A DNA stretch of 64,000 bases from an uncultured Coriobacteriaceae bacterium (GCA_902791035.1 CADAUA010000008.1:42699-106698); one strand, 5' to 3'; positions 49,010 to 57,649 are shown, counted from the stretch's first letter. The notes: generated by a model from the sequence alone, not told the origin. Translations and numbers: made by a program.

Positions 49010-49079
49010 AAACACGGGGGGTACTCCCCCGTGTTTGCCCCGTGTTTCACTGAAACACGGGGGGTACTCCCCCGTGTTT
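49010..49079. repeat. Two family C hairpins in convergent junction
   Basis: AAACACGGGGG-GTACT-CCCCCGTGTTT occurs at 49010-49036 and again at 49053-49079, with GTGTTTCA-CTGAAACAC between them. Each is a perfect 11 bp stem. It separates the convergent alcohol dehydrogenase and TipAS genes; no T-tract terminator is seen. Confidence 0.8.
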
Positions 49080-49085
49080 GGCACG

Positions 49086-50120
49086 CTAGGAGCAGTAGCG
49101 CTCGAGGGCGGCCACTAGGAAGCTCGTGGCCCCCTTGCCTGCGCGGCTGTCGTAGTAGTCGGTAAAGCGCTCGTCGGCCAGGTAGCCGTGGGCCAGCCCC
49201 AGGTGGGCGGCGCGCGAGTAGGTACCCTCGGGCCAGTACATGCGAAGCCACGCCTCGTGGGTGCGGCAGAGCCCCTGGGCGGTCGCGCCGGCGGGGTCGC
49301 CCGTGGCCATGGCGGCCTTGAGCTGCTCGATTATCTCGTCGGCCAGCTCCTGGGCCTCGGCCCAGCGGGCCTCGTCCATGCCGGCCATCTTGGCATTCGC
49401 GGCGGCCACGACCTTCTCGCCATAGCGGGCGCGCGCCTCGGCGCCGTACGTGCGCTCGTTCCTCTCCATCGCCTGGCGCTTGGACAGCCGCGCCCCCGGG
49501 AGCTTGCCCGCCTCCACGGCCCGCTCCACCGCAGCCTCCGCCCGCTCGATGGGGGAGACCCACACCACGGGCCTCTCGCCGCAGGTCACGTACTCACGGG
49601 CTCGCGAGTCGCGCGCCAGCTGGTCCCACTCCTCGGGTGCCAGCGTGCGCAGGGCGAGCGGGAGGAGCTCGGCCTCCTCGCCGGCCACGATGGTGAGGGC
49701 TATCTCGCAAGCGTCGTCCAGCTGGTCGGCAACGGAGCTCAGGTTGGAGCCGGTGGGATGCGCGGCGATGCTCGCCGTGAGGGACTTGGCCACCGTGAGG
49801 CAGTTGCGCACCGTGTCGTCCTCGTCCCACATCACGGTCGCGGCGTCGGCCACGCCGTGGGCCTGGAGCAGGGGCAGGAGGAGCTCCTCCTTGCGGCGGT
49901 AGTGGGCCGCCATGCGGGCCAGGGAGTCGGTGTCCTTGTCGAGGTCGTGGGCCAGGCGGGCGTTCGTCGCGGTGCGTGGCATGGCGTAGACGCGCGCGAC
50001 GTCCGGCCGGATGCGGGTGTTCACGAGCTCCACCAGGCGGCGGTTCTCCACGTGGAAGGTGCGGGCGGCCTCGATGGCGTCCCGCTTGCCGGTCTGATGC
50101 CGCTTCTCCGTGTGTGCCAT
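49086..50120 (-). CDS. Hemerythrin-like domain plus TipAS antibiotic-recognition domain
   Basis: 344 aa. The N-terminal 200 residues are helical and resemble DUF438/HHE-type proteins (RMAAHYRRKEELLLPLLQAH, VMWDEDDTVRNCLTVAKSLT, IVAGEEAELLPLALRTL), with His/Glu spaced as possible metal ligands. The C-terminal 110 residues match TipAS: YGEKVVAAANAKMAGMDEAR, AQGLCRTHEAWLRMYWPEG and AHLGLAHGYLADERFTDYYD. TipAS normally binds thiopeptides next to a MerR DNA-binding domain, absent here. ATG 50120 follows GGGAGGCACC. Confidence 0.78.
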   Translation of the reverse strand: MAHTEKRHQTGKRDAIEAARTFHVENRRLVELVNTRIRPDVARVYAMPRTATNARLAHDLDKDTDSLARMAAHYRRKEELLLPLLQAHGVADAATVMWDEDDTVRNCLTVAKSLTASIAAHPTGSNLSSVADQLDDACEIALTIVAGEEAELLPLALRTLAPEEWDQLARDSRAREYVTCGERPVVWVSPIERAEAAVERAVEAGKLPGARLSKRQAMERNERTYGAEARARYGEKVVAAANAKMAGMDEARWAEAQELADEIIEQLKAAMATGDPAGATAQGLCRTHEAWLRMYWPEGTYSRAAHLGLAHGYLADERFTDYYDSRAGKGATSFLVAALERYCS

Positions 50121-50344
50121 GGTGCCTCCCGCCGTGCGACCCTGACGCAATCGTAGCGCGCCAGGTAGCGTTTGGCGCCTTCGCGTACGCGGATGTCCGC
50201 AAACGTTGCCTTGGGCGCAACGTTTTGGGGCGCAACGTTTTGCCGCCGGTGGGTATACCTTGGCGAGAAGGACGCGTGGCGGTGCCGTGCCGCGACGACG
50301 CGCCGCGGTTTCGCGCCGCTGCGCCGCCGAAGAAGGGAGACCAC

Positions 50345-50590
50345 ATGACCAAGTTCGACGACCTCAAGCTCTACATCCTGCCCGGCTGCCCCTACTGCGC
50401 CAAGGTGGATCGCTTCCTGGAGGAGAACGGCCTGGAGGTGGAGCACCTGGACGTGACCCAGGGTACCAACGGCGAGGACCTGGTGCGCATCGGCGGCAAG
50501 CGCCAGTGCCCCTGCCTGCTGATCGACGGCGCGCCCATGTACGAGAGCGACGACATCATCGACTACCTGGCCGGCCGCCTGGGCGCATAG
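50345..50590 (+). CDS. Glutaredoxin-like thioredoxin-fold protein
   Basis: 81 aa. LYILPGCPYCAKVDRFLEEN has a CPYC redox site; GGKRQCPCLLIDGAPMYESD includes the cis-Pro and a second CPC, and DDIIDYLAGRL the C-terminal helix. Likely a monothiol/dithiol oxidoreductase. GAAGGGAGACC precedes the ATG. Confidence 0.88.
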   Translation: MTKFDDLKLYILPGCPYCAKVDRFLEENGLEVEHLDVTQGTNGEDLVRIGGKRQCPCLLIDGAPMYESDDIIDYLAGRLGA

Positions 50591-50693
50591 GCGCTGGGCC
50601 GCACGGGTGGGCCGCATGGGCGCGTAACAACGCTGTGTCGCAAGGCGCGCGGGGTGGCGAGAAGTTCCTACCATATGTGTGTCGATCGCCGGC

Positions 50694-50722
50694 GTGCCAA
50701 AGATGTCTGACGCCCTTGGCAC
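50694..50722. repeat. Family B palindrome before second alcohol dehydrogenase
   Basis: GTGCCAAAGATGTC-TGACGCCCTTGGCAC, imperfect, ends 21 bp before the start at 50744 and just before the GGAGG ribosome site. Confidence 0.7.
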
Positions 50723-50743
50723 GCACGTCCCGAGGAGGCCCAC

Positions 50744-51904
50744 ATGCGCGACTTCGTGTTCCATGCACCCACAGAGATCTGCTTTGGCAGGGAGCAGGTG
50801 TCTCACCTGGCCGAGCTCTCCGCCTTTGGCAGCAGGGCGCTCCTGGTGTACGGTGGGGGCTCCATCAAGCGCAACGGGATCTACGACGACGTGATGGGCG
50901 TGCTCGCCGGCGCCGGCATCGAGGTCGAGGAGCTTGCCGGTGTGGAGCCCAACCCGCGCATCGCCACCGTGCGCCGCGGCGTGGCCCTCTGCCGCGAGAG
51001 GGGAGTGGACATGGTGCTGGCCGTGGGTGGCGGGTCTGCCATCGACTGCTCCAAGGCCATCGCGGCCGGCGTGCCCTACGAGGGGGACCCCTGGGACCTG
51101 GTGATGGACCACTCGCTGGTCAAGGCCGCCCTGCCCGTGGCCTGCGTGGTCACGCTGGCGGCCACCGGCTCGGAGATGAACGGCAACGCGGTGATCTCCA
51201 ACCCGGACATCCCGGCCAAGCTGGCCGTCAAGTCGCCCCTGCTGTGCCCCAGGATCGCCATCCTCGACCCCACCTACACCCTCACCGTGCCGCGCCGCCA
51301 GACGGCTGCTGGCGTCGCGGACATGATGAGCCACACCTTCGAGAACTACTTCACCCTGGAGCCCGCCTGCGACGTGCAGCGACGCATGGCCGAGGGGCTC
51401 CTGCGCACCATGATCAAGTACGGGCCCATCGCGCTGGCCCACCCCGACGACTACGATGCCCGCGCCAACCTCATGTGGGCCGCCACCCACGCCATCAACG
51501 GCATCGTGTCGCAGGGCAGCGCTCCCGCCTGGTCCTGCCATCCCATCGAGCACGAGCTTTCGGCCTACTACGACATCACGCACGGCGAGGGCCTGGCGGT
51601 GGTCACGCCGGTGTGGATGGAGCACGTGCTCGGCGTGGACACGGTGGTGCCCTTTGCCGAGTACGGCCGCAACGTGTGGGGGCTTGTTGGCGCGGACGAC
51701 ATGGCCGTGGCCCACGAAGCCATCGCCTGCACGCGGCGCTTCCTCTTCCAGGACCTGGGGATCGCGCCCAACCTGCGCGGCCTGGGCATCCCCGACGAGA
51801 GCCACTTCGGCGACATGGCGGACCACATGTGGTGGCGTACAGAGAAGTCCTTCGTGCCCCTCTCGCGCGACGACGTGGTGGCCATCCTCCACGACGCCTT
51901 CTAG
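50744..51904 (+). CDS. Iron-containing alcohol dehydrogenase, YqhD/BdhA type (copy 2)
   Basis: 386 aa, same length and motifs as the gene at 47799: VYGGGSIKRNGIYDDVMGVL, VGGGSAIDCSKAIAAGVPYE, and HPIEHELSAYYDITHGEGLA. The two differ in the mid-domain (NGNAVISNPDIPAKLAVKSP here), which lines the substrate pocket in the family, so they may have different aldehyde preferences. GGAGGCCCAC precedes ATG 50744. Confidence 0.92.
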   Translation: MRDFVFHAPTEICFGREQVSHLAELSAFGSRALLVYGGGSIKRNGIYDDVMGVLAGAGIEVEELAGVEPNPRIATVRRGVALCRERGVDMVLAVGGGSAIDCSKAIAAGVPYEGDPWDLVMDHSLVKAALPVACVVTLAATGSEMNGNAVISNPDIPAKLAVKSPLLCPRIAILDPTYTLTVPRRQTAAGVADMMSHTFENYFTLEPACDVQRRMAEGLLRTMIKYGPIALAHPDDYDARANLMWAATHAINGIVSQGSAPAWSCHPIEHELSAYYDITHGEGLAVVTPVWMEHVLGVDTVVPFAEYGRNVWGLVGADDMAVAHEAIACTRRFLFQDLGIAPNLRGLGIPDESHFGDMADHMWWRTEKSFVPLSRDDVVAILHDAF

Positions 51905-51927
51905 CCTGCCGAGGCCCCTGGGCCCTT

Positions 51928-52018
51928 GGGGTCGGAGCTGCTGTCACGCGGGGTCTCGTGTCACGCGGGGTCGGAGCTGCTGTCACGCGTGTCACGCGGG
52001 GTCGGAGCTGCTGTCACG
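51928..52018. repeat. Family A repeat cluster
   Basis: Three copies of GGGGTCGGAGCTGCTGTCACGC, with a GGGGTCTCGTGTCACGC variant between. The same half-unit forms part of the palindrome inside cbiK. Confidence 0.75.
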
Positions 52019-52047
52019 CACACGGGCCCTCTACCAGCTTCGGACAG

Positions 52048-52180
52048 TTGAACTTGTGGATTTGAACTTCTTGAACCTCTGGGTTGACAGCCCGGAGGTT
52101 CTCACTATCATGGAGTTCAATTTTCGCGACGCGTAAATTGAACTTGTCTTGAACTTTTCATGAGCTGCAGAGTTGAACTT
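52048..52180. promoter_or_regulatory. Cluster of seven TTGAACTT motifs upstream of XRE-aminotransferase gene
   Basis: TTGAACTT at 52048, 52062, 52138, 52149 and 52173; TTGAACCT at 52071; and an inverted AGTTCAA at 52114. They surround the promoter at 52084-52111. Such a cluster upstream of a gene with its own N-terminal helix-turn-helix suggests autoregulation. The stretch is AT-rich compared with flanks. Confidence 0.65.
52084..52111 (+). promoter_or_regulatory. Promoter of the XRE-aminotransferase gene
   Basis: TTGACA at 52084-52089 and TATCAT at 52106-52111, 16 bp apart. The predicted start point lies in the inverted AGTTCAA motif at 52114, fitting repression by bound regulator. Confidence 0.65.
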
Positions 52181-52204
52181 TCGCGTCAGGCTAGGGAGAA
52201 GACC

Positions 52205-53782
52205 ATGGAGACCAAGACCGAGAAGCCCACCGCGCTCAGCAACCAGTACGAGACCTTTGCGAACCGCCTGGCCAGTGCCATGGCGGACCGGAGCCTCAAG
52301 CAGGCCGACCTCGTGCGCATCGCCGAGGACGAGGGCACCAAGCTCGGCAAGAGCCAGCTCTCCCAGTACCTCTCCGGCAAGACCACGCCCCGTCGCGACA
52401 CGCTGGAGTTCCTGGCGCGCATCCTCGGGGTGGAGGAGAACTGGCTCTCGGCTGGCAACTCGCTGACCGCGGGTAACCCGACGCTTGCGGACCACGCAGC
52501 CCCAAAGCCGGCGCCTGTTCCCAAGCCCGCGTCGGCCCCCAAGCCCGCGGCTCGCCGTCCGGCCGCGCCCCGTCGCTTCAAGAAGTCCAGCAAGCTCGAC
52601 AACGTCCTCTACGACGTGCGCGGCCCCGTGCTCGACGAGGCTAACCGCATGGAGGACCAGGGCATCCACGTGATCAAGCTCAACATCGGAAACCCCGCTC
52701 CCTTCGGCTTCCGTACGCCCGACGAGGTGGTCAAGGACATGCAGGACCAGCTGGTCGACTGCGAGGGCTACTCCGACAGCCGAGGCCTCTTCACGGCGCG
52801 CAAGGCCATCATGCAGTACGACCAGCTCAAGGGCATCCCAAACGTGGACGTGGAGGACATCTACACCGGCAACGGCGCCTCGGAGCTCATCAACCTCGCC
52901 ATGTCCGCCTTCCTGGACGACGGCGACGAGATCTTGATCCCCAGTCCGGACTACCCCCTCTGGACCGCCTGCGCCACCCTGGCCGGCGGCCACGTGGTGC
53001 ACTACGTGTGCGACGAGCAGCAGAACTGGTACCCCGACATCGACGACATCCGCTCCAAGGTGACCGACCGCACCAAGGGCATCGTGATCATCAACCCGAA
53101 CAACCCGACCGGTGCCCTCTACCCGCGCGAGGTGCTGGAGGAGATCGTGCAGGTGGCCCGCGAGCACCAGCTGGTGATCTTCTCGGACGAGATCTACGAC
53201 CGGCTGGTCATGGACGGCAAGCAGCACACCTCCATCGCCAGCCTGGCGCCCGACCTCTTCTGCGTGACCTTCAACGGCCTCTCCAAGAGCCACATGATCG
53301 CCGGCTACCGCATCGGGTGGATGAGCCTCTCCGGAAACAAGCGCCTGGCCCAGGACTACATCGACGGCATCAACATGCTCTCCAACATGCGTCTGTGCTC
53401 CAACGTGCCTGCCCAGTCCGTGGTGCAGACCTGCCTGGGAGGCGTGCAGCGCTCGCAGCAGCTGCTGGTGCCGGGAGGCCGCATCTACGAGCAGCGCGAG
53501 TACGTCTACGGGCGCCTGAGCGCCATGGAGGGCGTCACGGTGAGCAAGCCCGACGCGGCCTTCTACATCTTCCCGCGGTTGGACCCCGAGCGCTACAACA
53601 TAACTGACGACGACCAGTTTGCACTTGACCTCCTCAAGGACCAGCACGTCCTGATCGTGGCCGGCAAGGGCTTCAACTGGGAGACGCCCGGCTACTTCCG
53701 CGTGGTCTACCTGCCCCGCAAGAACACCCTGCACGAGGCCCTGGATCGACTCGAGGACTTCCTGAGCTACTACCGCCAGTAG
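52205..53782 (+). CDS. XRE-type helix-turn-helix fused to AlaA-like class I aminotransferase
   Basis: 525 aa. Residues 12-80 are an XRE domain (FANRLASAMADRSLKQADLV, GKSQLSQYLSGKTTPRRDTL, EFLARILGVEENWLSAGNS). A Pro/Ala/Lys linker covers about 95-130. Residues 135-525 are an aminotransferase closest to alanine transaminase AlaA: VIKLNIGNPAPFGFRTPDEV, IVIINPNNPTGALYPREVLE and Schiff-base Lys361 in FNGLSKSHMIAGYRIGWM. It could couple PLP or amino acid status to transcription, in the manner of MocR/GabR though with XRE instead of GntR. ATG 52205 follows GGGAGAAGACC. Confidence 0.9.
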   Translation: METKTEKPTALSNQYETFANRLASAMADRSLKQADLVRIAEDEGTKLGKSQLSQYLSGKTTPRRDTLEFLARILGVEENWLSAGNSLTAGNPTLADHAAPKPAPVPKPASAPKPAARRPAAPRRFKKSSKLDNVLYDVRGPVLDEANRMEDQGIHVIKLNIGNPAPFGFRTPDEVVKDMQDQLVDCEGYSDSRGLFTARKAIMQYDQLKGIPNVDVEDIYTGNGASELINLAMSAFLDDGDEILIPSPDYPLWTACATLAGGHVVHYVCDEQQNWYPDIDDIRSKVTDRTKGIVIINPNNPTGALYPREVLEEIVQVAREHQLVIFSDEIYDRLVMDGKQHTSIASLAPDLFCVTFNGLSKSHMIAGYRIGWMSLSGNKRLAQDYIDGINMLSNMRLCSNVPAQSVVQTCLGGVQRSQQLLVPGGRIYEQREYVYGRLSAMEGVTVSKPDAAFYIFPRLDPERYNITDDDQFALDLLKDQHVLIVAGKGFNWETPGYFRVVYLPRKNTLHEALDRLEDFLSYYRQ

Positions 53783-53918
53783 GCAGGAGGTCGCGAGCAT
53801 GGCGCGCCGCTGGTAGGGGGGCCGCCGGTTTGGGTAAAGTGATGTCTGCGGACATCGGATGAACCTCGGGTGCCCGGGCGCGAGAGCGTCCGGGCACGTT
53901 TGGAAAGGCGGTCGGAAC

Positions 53919-54332
53919 ATGGCGGACGAGGCCAAGGTGCTGGACGTGACGCGCCCGATTCAGGAGCTCCTGTGCGGGAACGAGGACCTTCGCGGGCTTC
54001 TTGCCGAGATGGGCATCGACCCGGCGGACCTGCCGGGCAACCAGTCGCTCGTTGACTACGTGAGGGACCTGGGCGTGGACCCGTCGGTGATCGTGATGGC
54101 GCTGGGTGCCATGGGCTATGACGTCCAGGGCTACGTGCCCGAGCCCAACCCTGTGGCGGACACCACGCTCTCGGACATCATGAGCGTGATCTTCCTCAAC
54201 AAGTTCCGCGGCGAGGACCTGCCCGACACGGTGGGCTCCTCGGGTGGCGAGGCGGGGCCGATGCTGGCGCACATGGAGATGGCCGTCAAGCGCGCGCAGG
54301 CCGAGGGCAAGCTGCCCAAGAAGGGCGAGTAG
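53919..54332 (+). CDS. DUF1858-domain protein
   Basis: 137 aa. The N-terminal DVTRPIQELLCGNEDLRGLL and AEMGIDPADLPGNQSL match DUF1858, a small helical domain often found with hybrid-cluster or DUF438 proteins. The rest (DTTLSDIMSVIFLNKFRGED, HMEMAVKRAQAEGKLPKKGE) is unassigned. Function unknown. The ATG at 53919 has a weak GGAAAGG upstream. Confidence 0.75.
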   Translation: MADEAKVLDVTRPIQELLCGNEDLRGLLAEMGIDPADLPGNQSLVDYVRDLGVDPSVIVMALGAMGYDVQGYVPEPNPVADTTLSDIMSVIFLNKFRGEDLPDTVGSSGGEAGPMLAHMEMAVKRAQAEGKLPKKGE

Positions 54333-54456
54333 CGTCTAGGGTCACGGGACGGCGGGCCTGGCTTGGTGGGCGCGGGCGTTTGCAAAGCCCGACGGGACCG
54401 CCGACCTCAATTGCTGGGCAATCCCAACACCCGATTGGCCCCATAGCGAGCGGGGC

Positions 54457-54677
54457 GCACCCTAACGACCTTCTCGGCAGGTGCTCGTCCTGTCTGGCGG
54501 CGTTAGGGTGCGCTTTGGGGCTGTATACGGGTGCAGGTTGCACCTTACTGGCGCTAGAGAAGGTCTTGGGACGGCGAACACCCGGTTAGGGTGCGCCAAG
54601 GTGGCGAAAACGAGCCCGGCATGCACCCTATCGGCCCTTTGGGGGAGTGGGAGCCGTGTGGGCGCCAGTTAGGGTGC
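54457..54677. repeat. Family G: dispersed GTTAGGGTGC motifs
   Basis: GTTAGGGTGC at 54502, 54585 and 54668 (exactly 83 bp apart each), the inverse GCACCCTAAC at 54457, and GCACCCTATC at about 54623. They lie in the 522 bp gap between the DUF1858 gene and proA, together with GGTGCAGGTTGCACC at 54531. No gene is convincing here. Confidence 0.6.
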
Positions 54678-54854
54678 AACTCTGGCCGCCTGCGCGCTGC
54701 GCCTCCTGACCCACCCACCTGCCCGGTCATCCGCCACCCGTGCCGGCGCGCCCCGCGTCCCTTCGCGTTACCAGCTGGCTCCATCGCCCGCCCCGCGCCT
54801 GCGGGCAGCGGCAGCGCCGCCTATACTGTGCTGAACCAACCCAAGGAGGCCCGC

Positions 54855-56141
54855 ATGCCCAGCGTTCGCGACGTCGCACGGAAGATGAAGCTCGAGAGCC
54901 CGCAGATGGCGGCCACCCCCGTAGAGCTGCGCAACGCGGCGCTCGCGGCCATGCGCGACGCCCTTCTGGCCAACAAGGACGCGATCTTCGCCGCCAACCG
55001 CGAGGACCTGGCCGCTGCCGAGACCAACCACGTGGCCCCCGCCGTGGCACACCGGCTGCTCTTCGACGAGCGCAAGCTCGCCGACGTGTGCGCCGGCATC
55101 GACTCCCTCATCGGCCTGCCCGACCCCGTGGGCCGCACGCTCCTGGCCCGCGAGCTCGACGAGGGACTGGTCCTGCGCCGCGTGACCTGCCCCATCGGCG
55201 TCATCGGCGTGATCTTCGAGGCCCGGCCCGACGCGCTCGTGCAGATCAGCGCCCTCTGCGTCAAGTCCGGCAACTGCGCCATCCTCAAGGGTGGCTCGGA
55301 GACGGCCCGCTCCAACCGTGCGATCTTCTCCGTGCTCAGGGCCGCGGCGCTCGAGGCGGGCCTGCCCGACGCATGCCTCGAGCAGGTGGAGGCCCATGCG
55401 GACGTGTCGGAGCTCCTTGGGTGCACGGGGCTGGTGGACCTCCTCATCCCGCGCGGGTCCAACGCCTTCGTCCGCCACGTGATGGACAACACGAACATCC
55501 CCGTGATGGGCCATGCCGACGGCCTCTGCCACGTGTACGTGCACGAGGCGGCGGACCTGGCCAAGGCCGTCCGCATCTGCGTGGACGCCAAGGCCCAGTA
55601 CCCGGCGGCCTGCAACGCGGCAGAGACCCTGCTCGTGGACCGCCCGATCGCCGGGAGGTTCCTGCCGCAGGTGGCCGCCGCTTACGCCGAGGCCGGCGTG
55701 ACCCTGCGCGGCTCGGACGACGTGCGCGCCATCGTGGACTGCGAGCCCGCGACCGAGGCCGACTGGGACACGGAGTACCTTGCGCTCACGATTAGCGCGC
55801 GGCTGGTGGACGGGGTAGACGACGCGATCGCCCATATAAACGCCCATGGTTCGCACCACACGGACGCCATCGTGACCGAGGACGACGCCGTGGCCGAGCG
55901 CTTCATGGCGCTCGTGGACTCGGCGGGCGTGTACCAGAACGCGTCGACGCGCTTTGCCGACGGCTTCCGCTACGGCTTTGGCGCCGAGGTGGGGATCTCC
56001 ACGGGCAAGATGCCGCCGCGCGGCCCCGTGGGGCTCGACGGGCTCGTGACCTACAAGTACCTGCTCAGGGGCTCGGGCCAGGTGGTGGGTGACTACGCCT
56101 CGGGCAGGAATGCCTTCCACTTCCGCGACCTCGAGGCGTGA
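54855..56141 (+). CDS. proA: Glutamate-5-semialdehyde dehydrogenase (gamma-glutamyl phosphate reductase)
   Basis: 428 aa. RVTCPIGVIGVIFEARPDAL, LCVKSGNCAILKGGSETARS, the catalytic Cys in AKAQYPAACNAAETLLVD, and GFGAEVGISTGKMPPRGPVG (then LDGLVTYKY) are all canonical. It reduces gamma-glutamyl phosphate with NADPH in proline synthesis. proB is not adjacent. AAGGAGG precedes ATG 54855, and a TATACT -10-like box lies at 54822-54827. Confidence 0.96.
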   Translation: MPSVRDVARKMKLESPQMAATPVELRNAALAAMRDALLANKDAIFAANREDLAAAETNHVAPAVAHRLLFDERKLADVCAGIDSLIGLPDPVGRTLLARELDEGLVLRRVTCPIGVIGVIFEARPDALVQISALCVKSGNCAILKGGSETARSNRAIFSVLRAAALEAGLPDACLEQVEAHADVSELLGCTGLVDLLIPRGSNAFVRHVMDNTNIPVMGHADGLCHVYVHEAADLAKAVRICVDAKAQYPAACNAAETLLVDRPIAGRFLPQVAAAYAEAGVTLRGSDDVRAIVDCEPATEADWDTEYLALTISARLVDGVDDAIAHINAHGSHHTDAIVTEDDAVAERFMALVDSAGVYQNASTRFADGFRYGFGAEVGISTGKMPPRGPVGLDGLVTYKYLLRGSGQVVGDYASGRNAFHFRDLEA

Positions 56142-56188
56142 CACGAACTCCGACCCTGCGTGACACGAACTCCGACCCTCTGTCACGT
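56139..56188. repeat. Family A palindromes
   Basis: Two copies of GTGACACGAACTCCGACCCT, the second closed by CTGTCACG, filling the convergent junction between proA and the CmpB-family gene. The first copy overlaps the proA stop codon. Confidence 0.75.
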
Positions 56189-56193
56189 CCCGG

Positions 56194-57108
56194 CTACTCC
56201 TGGTCGCTGCTGTGCATGCGGTCGCGCACGTCGTCCACGAACTCGCGGAGCCGGCCGGAGTAGAGCGTGGGGTAGGCGTCGATCATGCGCTGCTGCTGGA
56301 TGGAGAGGCTCCTGTGGAAGGAGTCCACGAGGTCGTCCATCGAGGGCAGGCGGGAGGGGATCTGCGCCGCGGCGTCGCGGATGCCGCGCAGCCGGTGCCG
56401 CGCCCCATGCGTGCGCGAGCGGGCAATGTCGTAGAGGCGCTCGGCCAGCTCGGCCGAGTTCGCGACCTCGGCCAGGTCCGGCGCGTTGCGGAGGTTCTCC
56501 ACGAGCGCCCCCATACGGGACCTGGCGGCCTCCACGAGCCGCTCGGCCTTCCGTCGAAGGGCCGCCGCGCCAAAGTGCGAGACCACGAAGTCGCCCCAGA
56601 AGACGGCGGCCGAGAGCCCCGCCACGAGCCACAACCTATCCGCCGGTACGCAGCTCACCCAGAAGACCACCCAGGGATGCAGCCACAGCATGACCACGGT
56701 GCAGCAGGCGGCGAACTCGAAGAACCCGCCTATCCACACCCGGCCCTGGACGTTGAGCGGCCGCTTGGAGTAGTCCCACCAGCGCGCGTCGTAGATCCTC
56801 TCCATGACGACGGAGGTCGCGAATTCCAGCGTGCAGCAGAGCACCCCGCTCAGGAAGAAGAGCGCCACCGGCTGCGTGCACCAGCTGAGCAGGAGGACGC
56901 AGAGAAGCGCCCCCGAGCCGTAGATGGGGCAGTAGGGGCCGTTCAGAAAGCCGCGGTTGATGAGGCGGCGCTGCTTGACGGAGCAGCAGAAGCTCTCCGA
57001 GGCCCAGCCCAGCATGCTGTAGATGAGGAAGATGAGCCAGGTGTCGCAGACGGCGTCGAGAAGGGCCGGCCAGTCGCCGGCCACGAGCGGGCCCAGCAGG
57101 TCAGGCAC
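56194..57108 (-). CDS. CmpB-family (PF06541) putative ABC transporter permease-like membrane protein
   Basis: 304 aa. Five to six membrane helices in the N-terminal 190 residues with the family signature NRGFLNGPYCPIYGSGALLC and RWWDYSKRPLNVQGRVWIGG. A C-terminal coiled-coil/helical segment of about 110 residues (RRKAERLVEAARSRMGALVE, LVDSFHRSLSIQQQRMIDAY) faces the cytosol. Function unknown despite the family name. GTG 57108 is chosen because GGGAGG lies 8 bp upstream and it overlaps the HD gene stop by 8 bp; TTG 57126 is in frame but has no ribosome site. Confidence 0.8.
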   Translation of the reverse strand: MPDLLGPLVAGDWPALLDAVCDTWLIFLIYSMLGWASESFCCSVKQRRLINRGFLNGPYCPIYGSGALLCVLLLSWCTQPVALFFLSGVLCCTLEFATSVVMERIYDARWWDYSKRPLNVQGRVWIGGFFEFAACCTVVMLWLHPWVVFWVSCVPADRLWLVAGLSAAVFWGDFVVSHFGAAALRRKAERLVEAARSRMGALVENLRNAPDLAEVANSAELAERLYDIARSRTHGARHRLRGIRDAAAQIPSRLPSMDDLVDSFHRSLSIQQQRMIDAYPTLYSGRLREFVDDVRDRMHSSDQE

Positions 57109-57649
57109 GGTCGCCACCTCCCGCAAGACCGACCTTGTTGCCCACCCAGCCGGCCAGGCGGGATGCCTTGAGGGCGAAGCCGTGGGCGGTCTCGTGCGAG
57201 GCCACGCACTTGTCCGCCAGGGTGAGGATCCAGGCCTCGCGGCAGTGGGGCGGCGCCGGTACCAGGGGGAACATGTGATGGACCACCATGTCGCGCTGGA
57301 TGGGCGTGAGGCCGAAGTCGCGCTCCGCGTTCATGCGCGCAAAGAAGGGATGGCGGAAGCCGTGCAGGCGGTGGCTGGGGTCGGGCACGTGCCAGTCGTA
57401 GAGGAAGTAGTCGTGCAGGAGCGCCCCGCGCACGAGGTCTCGCTCGCTCACGGGCACGGCCAGCGCTTGGGCGATGGCCACGCAGCGCAGCGTGACGGCC
57501 ACCGAGTGCTGGAAGACCGTCGTATCGCCGTGCTGGATGCAGCGGCGCTCGACGTCCATGCCGGGGGAGCGCAGGATGTCCGCGGCATGGCGGGCAAGAA
57601 GGTCCTGCGGCAGTTCGTCGCGCGATATGGGGGCTCGCTGGGGCTGCAT
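57101..57649 (-). CDS. HD-domain phosphohydrolase
   Basis: 182 aa. QHGDTTVFQHSVAVTLRCVA, LVRGALLHDYFLYDW and VVHHMFPLVPAPPHCREAW give the spaced His/HD residues of the HD superfamily. The same family in Firmicutes and Actinobacteria is commonly located beside CmpB-like proteins, as here (8 bp overlap). ATG 57649 has GGAGGACG directly upstream; ATG 57691 lacks a ribosome site. Confidence 0.82.
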   Translation of the reverse strand: MQPQRAPISRDELPQDLLARHAADILRSPGMDVERRCIQHGDTTVFQHSVAVTLRCVAIAQALAVPVSERDLVRGALLHDYFLYDWHVPDPSHRLHGFRHPFFARMNAERDFGLTPIQRDMVVHHMFPLVPAPPHCREAWILTLADKCVASHETAHGFALKASRLAGWVGNKVGLAGGGDRA

